9,811 bases of DNA from contig CAUHML010000119.1 in assembly GCA_959606905.1 (NCBI GenBank), positions 1 through 9,811 on the forward strand, written 5' to 3'. The position numbers and the translations under genes are program-made. The stretch is from an uncultured Bacteroides sp. (GTDB taxonomy: Bacteria > Bacteroidota > Bacteroidia > Bacteroidales > Bacteroidaceae). This document shows, in pieces, positions 6,783-9,811 of the stretch; position 1 is the stretch's first letter; each line of letters opens with the position of its first letter. The notes below the pieces were generated by a model that was given only the letters and a program-made list of their open reading frames with translations, had not been told where the DNA came from and did no database searches.

Positions 6783-8717
6783 CTACTTTATAAATATCCC
6801 ATGTTCCTTTATATATTCGGCAGGTGACATTCCCTTAAACTTCTTAAACGAACGAAAAAAAGAAGTACGGGAACTGAAACCACATTGTTCCGACAAAGAA
6901 ACCAAGGTATATCTGGAGGCAGACTTATCCTGTATTCTTTTTATGAATTCGTCTATCCTATATTTATTAACATAATCCGTGAAACCAATATTCATAAACA
7001 TATTCAGCACTTGGGACAACTCTCCAGTATTACATTTCACCACTTTTGCCACATCCTGCAACTTTAAATCAGGATTCAAATATAACCGATCTTTTTCCAT
7101 ACACTCATTCAGTTTCCCAATAATGAGCATGGCCGTTTTCTCTTCCATCCTTGATTTTTGATATTTTTCTTTCCGGTTTTCTTCGGATGGTTCCGTCTTT
7201 TTATTTATATATTCCTTCATTGTGCGATACTTCCCCAATAACCCGGAGTAAAAATAAATAAGAATACAACAAACGACTACACTTAACACCACAATCCATC
7301 TTATAAAAGGCGTATTTCCGGCAACAACCACCCTTACCGCTTTTATTGCTGCAGGATTGGAAGCCGCCCTGACCCTAAACATATAATCGCCAACAGGAAG
7401 TTCTGTATAAGAAACCTGATTTCCTTTCATCAAAGTTTTCCATTCCTTATCATATTCTTCCAAACAATACTCGTATAAATCCGTATTCTCCACTGCATAA
7501 TTCAAGGCTGAGAAAGTGAATGAAATATTATTATCATTTACAGACAGAAACACCTCATCTATAAATGGAGCAGAAACGGGCATTAATGTCTCTCCCGGGC
7601 ACAAAGGTCTGCCTGCGACTGAAATGGAAGTAATCACGGGAGGCTGGACCTTTTTTGTTCCTATCTCACTCCAGCTCTTTACTGCATCATAACAGACCAA
7701 TCCTCGTTCATTTCCCCACCAAACCGTATTATCATCCGTTATCTGTACCGGAGAATTAAAAATATATCCGGGAATGCCATCGTATAACGAAAAAATCTTA
7801 TGATAATTTTCCTCTTCCTTTATATATAGTAACCCCCTCTGAGTAGCAAACCATAATCCGCCATTCTTAGGATCTTCCACTATGCTCATCACAGAATTAT
7901 TCGGTAAGAAATCATTGATCGTGATGTGTTCAAATGTCGTAAAAGACTCATCTACCTTAACCACCCCCTCCTTATCATCACAAAACCACAAATTCTTCTT
8001 TTTATCCTCATAAATGAACCGTACACTTTTAGTATATGGCAAAACATGTTCCGGAAAAACATCCGATTTAAATACTCCATCAACCCTATCATACATAAAA
8101 ACGGCTCCTCCCGTGCCCAGCCACATCCTGCCCTTCGAATCTGCCTTCAATGAAAAAACAGAATTAACCGACAAAGAAGAATTACGACTGTTATAAACCT
8201 CATATTCCCCTGTCAAATGATCATATACATACACACCTTTGGAACTGCCGATCCATAATTTATTATTTACATCCCTTTCATATCCATTAAATGACCCTTG
8301 CATAAAACATTGATCTGATTGAAGAAAGGAAAGTTCACCCGTATTCCTGTGAAGCAAGTACAAGACCCCTCCATAAGTTCCAATTAAAAAATCCCGATTG
8401 AAAGGTTTTACAGACAAAATTATATCCGAACGCAAAATGGAATTCCGGTGTGTATAATGCCTTATCCTTCGTTCCATTTCAGAAATATAATAAAGTCCGT
8501 CACGCGTGCCTATTACTTTTTTCCCATCTGCATCCACCCAAAAAGCACGTACATTCATATTATAAGAATTAAAAAGCTCTGGATAAGAATAAACAGAAAA
8601 GAAACTTCCATGAGCCGGAGTATAACTTAATCCGCCCATGTAAGTACCTACAAAAAGCATATCATCCTCTTTCAACAAAGAATAAACTGCATTAGAACAA
8701 ATAGCATCCGCATTCGA
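6783..8717 (-). pseudogene. Propeller/Y_Y_Y/AraC membrane regulator without kinase modules, C-terminal part of a frameshifted gene
   Basis: The frame is open from TCG at 8717 to the stop at 6783; its first ATG is at 8678 (631 residues from there). Numbered from that Met, it contains the second half of a periplasmic beta-propeller with repeated W-x-G-T/S-x-x-G blades (to about 340), a Y_Y_Y domain (about 376-446), one membrane helix (about 457-478, WIVVLSVVVCCILIYFYSGL), a charged linker (480-515), and an AraC-type helix-turn-helix domain (about 515-631; LVSLSEQCGFSSRTSFFRSF and GMSPAEYI). Hybrid two-component regulators of PULs carry HisKA, HATPase and receiver domains between membrane and AraC domain; none fits in the roughly 40-residue linker here. 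The protein would therefore signal directly through the membrane. The N-terminal half is in another frame (8692-9603). The intact product would have 939 residues. It probably controls the neighbouring enzyme genes (inference from position). Confidence 0.8.
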
Positions 8718-9603
8718 AGTATGCTATAGCCGACAACTCTTTTCCTGTAGACGCACTGATTATTCTAATACCGCTTCCATTTGTTCCCACCCATATCTCA
8801 TCATTAACAGCAATGATACTTTTTATATATCCATTTTCCACTTCAGGACAAATAGAAAAAGCCGTCTTACCGATATCAAAAACAAGCATACCATTGCCGG
8901 CTGTTCCTAAATATAGCTTTTCTTTTAAAAGAGTCAGACAAGAAAAATAATTAACAAACTTCTCATCACCCTGATATGTATAGACTTCCGATTGACCAGT
9001 TACAATATTATATTCTATCAAACCACCTTGTGAAGTCAGCCAAAAAGTATCTTTATGTCCTTCAACAATGCCAGTGAGAAAATTAGTAGAAGACAAAGCA
9101 TTTGATCCGAAAAGCACCTTCCTGAAAGTATTCTCCTGATAGATAAAAAGTCCGTGAGTTGTTCCAACCAGTAATCGCCCTGTCTGGCTTACAAATACTG
9201 ATCTAACTTCCAACGACTTTGTATCCAAAGTGACCAATTTCACTTGGTCTGTTTTCCTATCAAGTCTCCATAATCCTTTATCTGTACCCACCCACAAATA
9301 AACAGAATCTGTTTCGGCTATGGAAAAAATGGTACGTCCTGAAAACTGAAGAAAACTTTTCACATTGATACCGTCAAAACGATCTAATCCGGTCTGGGTG
9401 CCCAACCAAGTAAAGCCTCTTTTATCTTTATAAATAGTATTAATAATATTGTTAGACAGGCCGTCTGAAATAGTAATAGTACGAAAAGTTAAATTCGGAA
9501 GGTCAACGGCCGGTAAAGATACAGGTAGCCATAATAAAATTGCCACCCAAAGATATAATCTATATAGCCATAAATTCCCTTCCATATAGAATGCGTTTTT
9601 CAT
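8692..9603 (-). pseudogene. N-terminal sensor part of the frameshifted membrane regulator
   Basis: This 303-residue frame starts at ATG 9603 (Met7 is an alternative) with a signal anchor/signal peptide (about 11-32), then TFRTITISDGLSNNIINTIY and the first blades of the two-component-regulator propeller: GFTWLGTQTGLDRFDG (63-78), LWVGTDKGLWRLDR, LLVGTTHGLFIY, EIWVGTNGSGIRI (269-281). After Tyr295 (codon 8721-8719) the frame turns into eight unrelated residues and stops. Skipping one base at 8718 or 8717 continues as SNADAICSNAVYSLLKEDD into the C-terminal frame, where propeller blades go on. This portion alone would be an untethered partial propeller with no DNA-binding part. The lesion is a TT, not a long homopolymer. 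A -7-like box lies 38 bases upstream. Confidence 0.8.
8717..8718 (-). other. Single-base frameshift site in the regulator gene
   Basis: The coding strand reads GCA TAC T TCG AAT GCG. Removing one T restores a single 939-codon frame from 9603 to 6783 with unbroken propeller sequence on both sides. A real insertion or a sequencing error would look the same here. Confidence 0.75.
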
Positions 9604-9641
9604 AATTCAGCAAAAGTTACAACTTTGATTGATATGAGTAG

Positions 9642-9649
9642 CAAATCTA
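9642..9649 (-). promoter_or_regulatory. Putative -7 box of the regulator promoter (TAGATTTG)
   Basis: TAGATTTG on the minus strand fits TAnnTTTG and lies 38 bases upstream of the regulator ATG at 9603. No good TTTG is seen 19-21 bases further upstream, so expression is probably low or activator-dependent. The rest of the 154-bp gap up to the tRNA is AT-rich with no gene seen. Confidence 0.45.
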
Positions 9650-9757
9650 CATAAAATTATTCAAATGTGATTCTTTATGAGAAGAAAAATAAGTCCACAT
9701 AAAATAAAAGAAAAACAAGACATCCATGAAACAAACTCATAAATACCTTGTTTTGTG

Positions 9758-9811
9758 TAGCGGGACCCGGGATTGAACCGGGGACCTCATGATTATGAAT
9801 CATGCGCTCTA
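9758..9811 (-). tRNA. tRNA with anticodon CAT (Met, or Ile2), 5' end cut by the window
   Basis: On the minus strand the end of the D arm (TAGAGC) is followed by the anticodon stem CATGA/TCATG with loop TTCATAA (anticodon CAT), a five-base variable loop, the T arm CCCGG-TTCAATC-CCGGG, the acceptor strand TCCCGCT, and discriminator A at 9758. CCA is not encoded (CAC follows). The 5' acceptor strand and most of the D arm lie beyond the window. Elongator Met is the simpler reading; a lysidine-modified Ile tRNA has the same gene anticodon. The 3' end faces the PUL. Confidence 0.9.

Noticed and set aside
6885..8630. Several plus-strand open frames of 60-75 residues opposite the regulator
   Set aside because: They are antisense shadows of a gene with clear domains.
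1..9811. CRISPR array, insertion sequence, riboswitch, SusC/SusD genes
   Set aside because: No regularly spaced repeats, transposase, aptamer-like leader, TonB-dependent transporter or SusD-like sequence was seen on either strand.

Overview
The window looks like chromosomal DNA from a gut-type Bacteroidales (Bacteroides/Phocaeicola-like). Reasons: moderately AT-rich DNA, promoters matching the Bacteroidetes -7 box TAnnTTTG, an ECF sigma factor of the Bacteroides expansion type, a propeller/Y_Y_Y/AraC regulator, and a cluster of secreted carbohydrate-active enzymes. It reads as part of a polysaccharide utilization locus (PUL). No SusC/SusD pair lies inside the window, so the transport genes, if present, are outside it or lost.

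Layout, left to right. Positions 1-3187 (minus strand) hold a two-gene operon: a large two-domain alpha/beta-hydrolase, probably an esterase, split in two by a frameshift at an A9 tract; then a secreted heparinase II/III-like polysaccharide lyase that runs off the left edge. A 121-bp divergent intergenic region follows. GH3 (3309-4655, plus) comes next, but only its N-terminal catalytic domain is left: at about 4622-4627 it joins head-on to the first 38 codons of an oppositely oriented gene resembling GH97. Upstream of that fragment on the minus strand are an ECF sigma factor (4753-5298) and a GH88 unsaturated-glucuronyl hydrolase lipoprotein (5323-6549), closely spaced and probably co-transcribed. 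After a 233-bp gap with a promoter and a strong hairpin lies a membrane-spanning regulator (6783-9603, minus). It has a beta-propeller sensor and an AraC DNA-binding domain but no kinase or receiver modules, and it is broken by a one-base frameshift near 8718. The right edge cuts a tRNA with anticodon CAT, whose 3' end faces the locus. No stretch longer than 300 bases lacks a gene.

How the parts would work together (inference): the esterase removes acyl groups from an acidic polysaccharide, the lyase cuts next to a uronic acid and leaves a 4,5-unsaturated uronosyl end, GH88 removes that residue, and GH3 (with the GH97 enzyme) trims neutral sugars. The regulator would sense released oligosaccharides in the periplasm. 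A uronic-acid-containing substrate is well supported by PL + GH88; its identity is not.

The most notable feature is that three loci in 7 kb are broken: a homopolymer frameshift, a GH3::GH97 chimeric junction, and a single-base frameshift in the regulator. Either this PUL is decaying or rearranging, or part of the damage is sequencing or assembly error. The sequence alone cannot decide.
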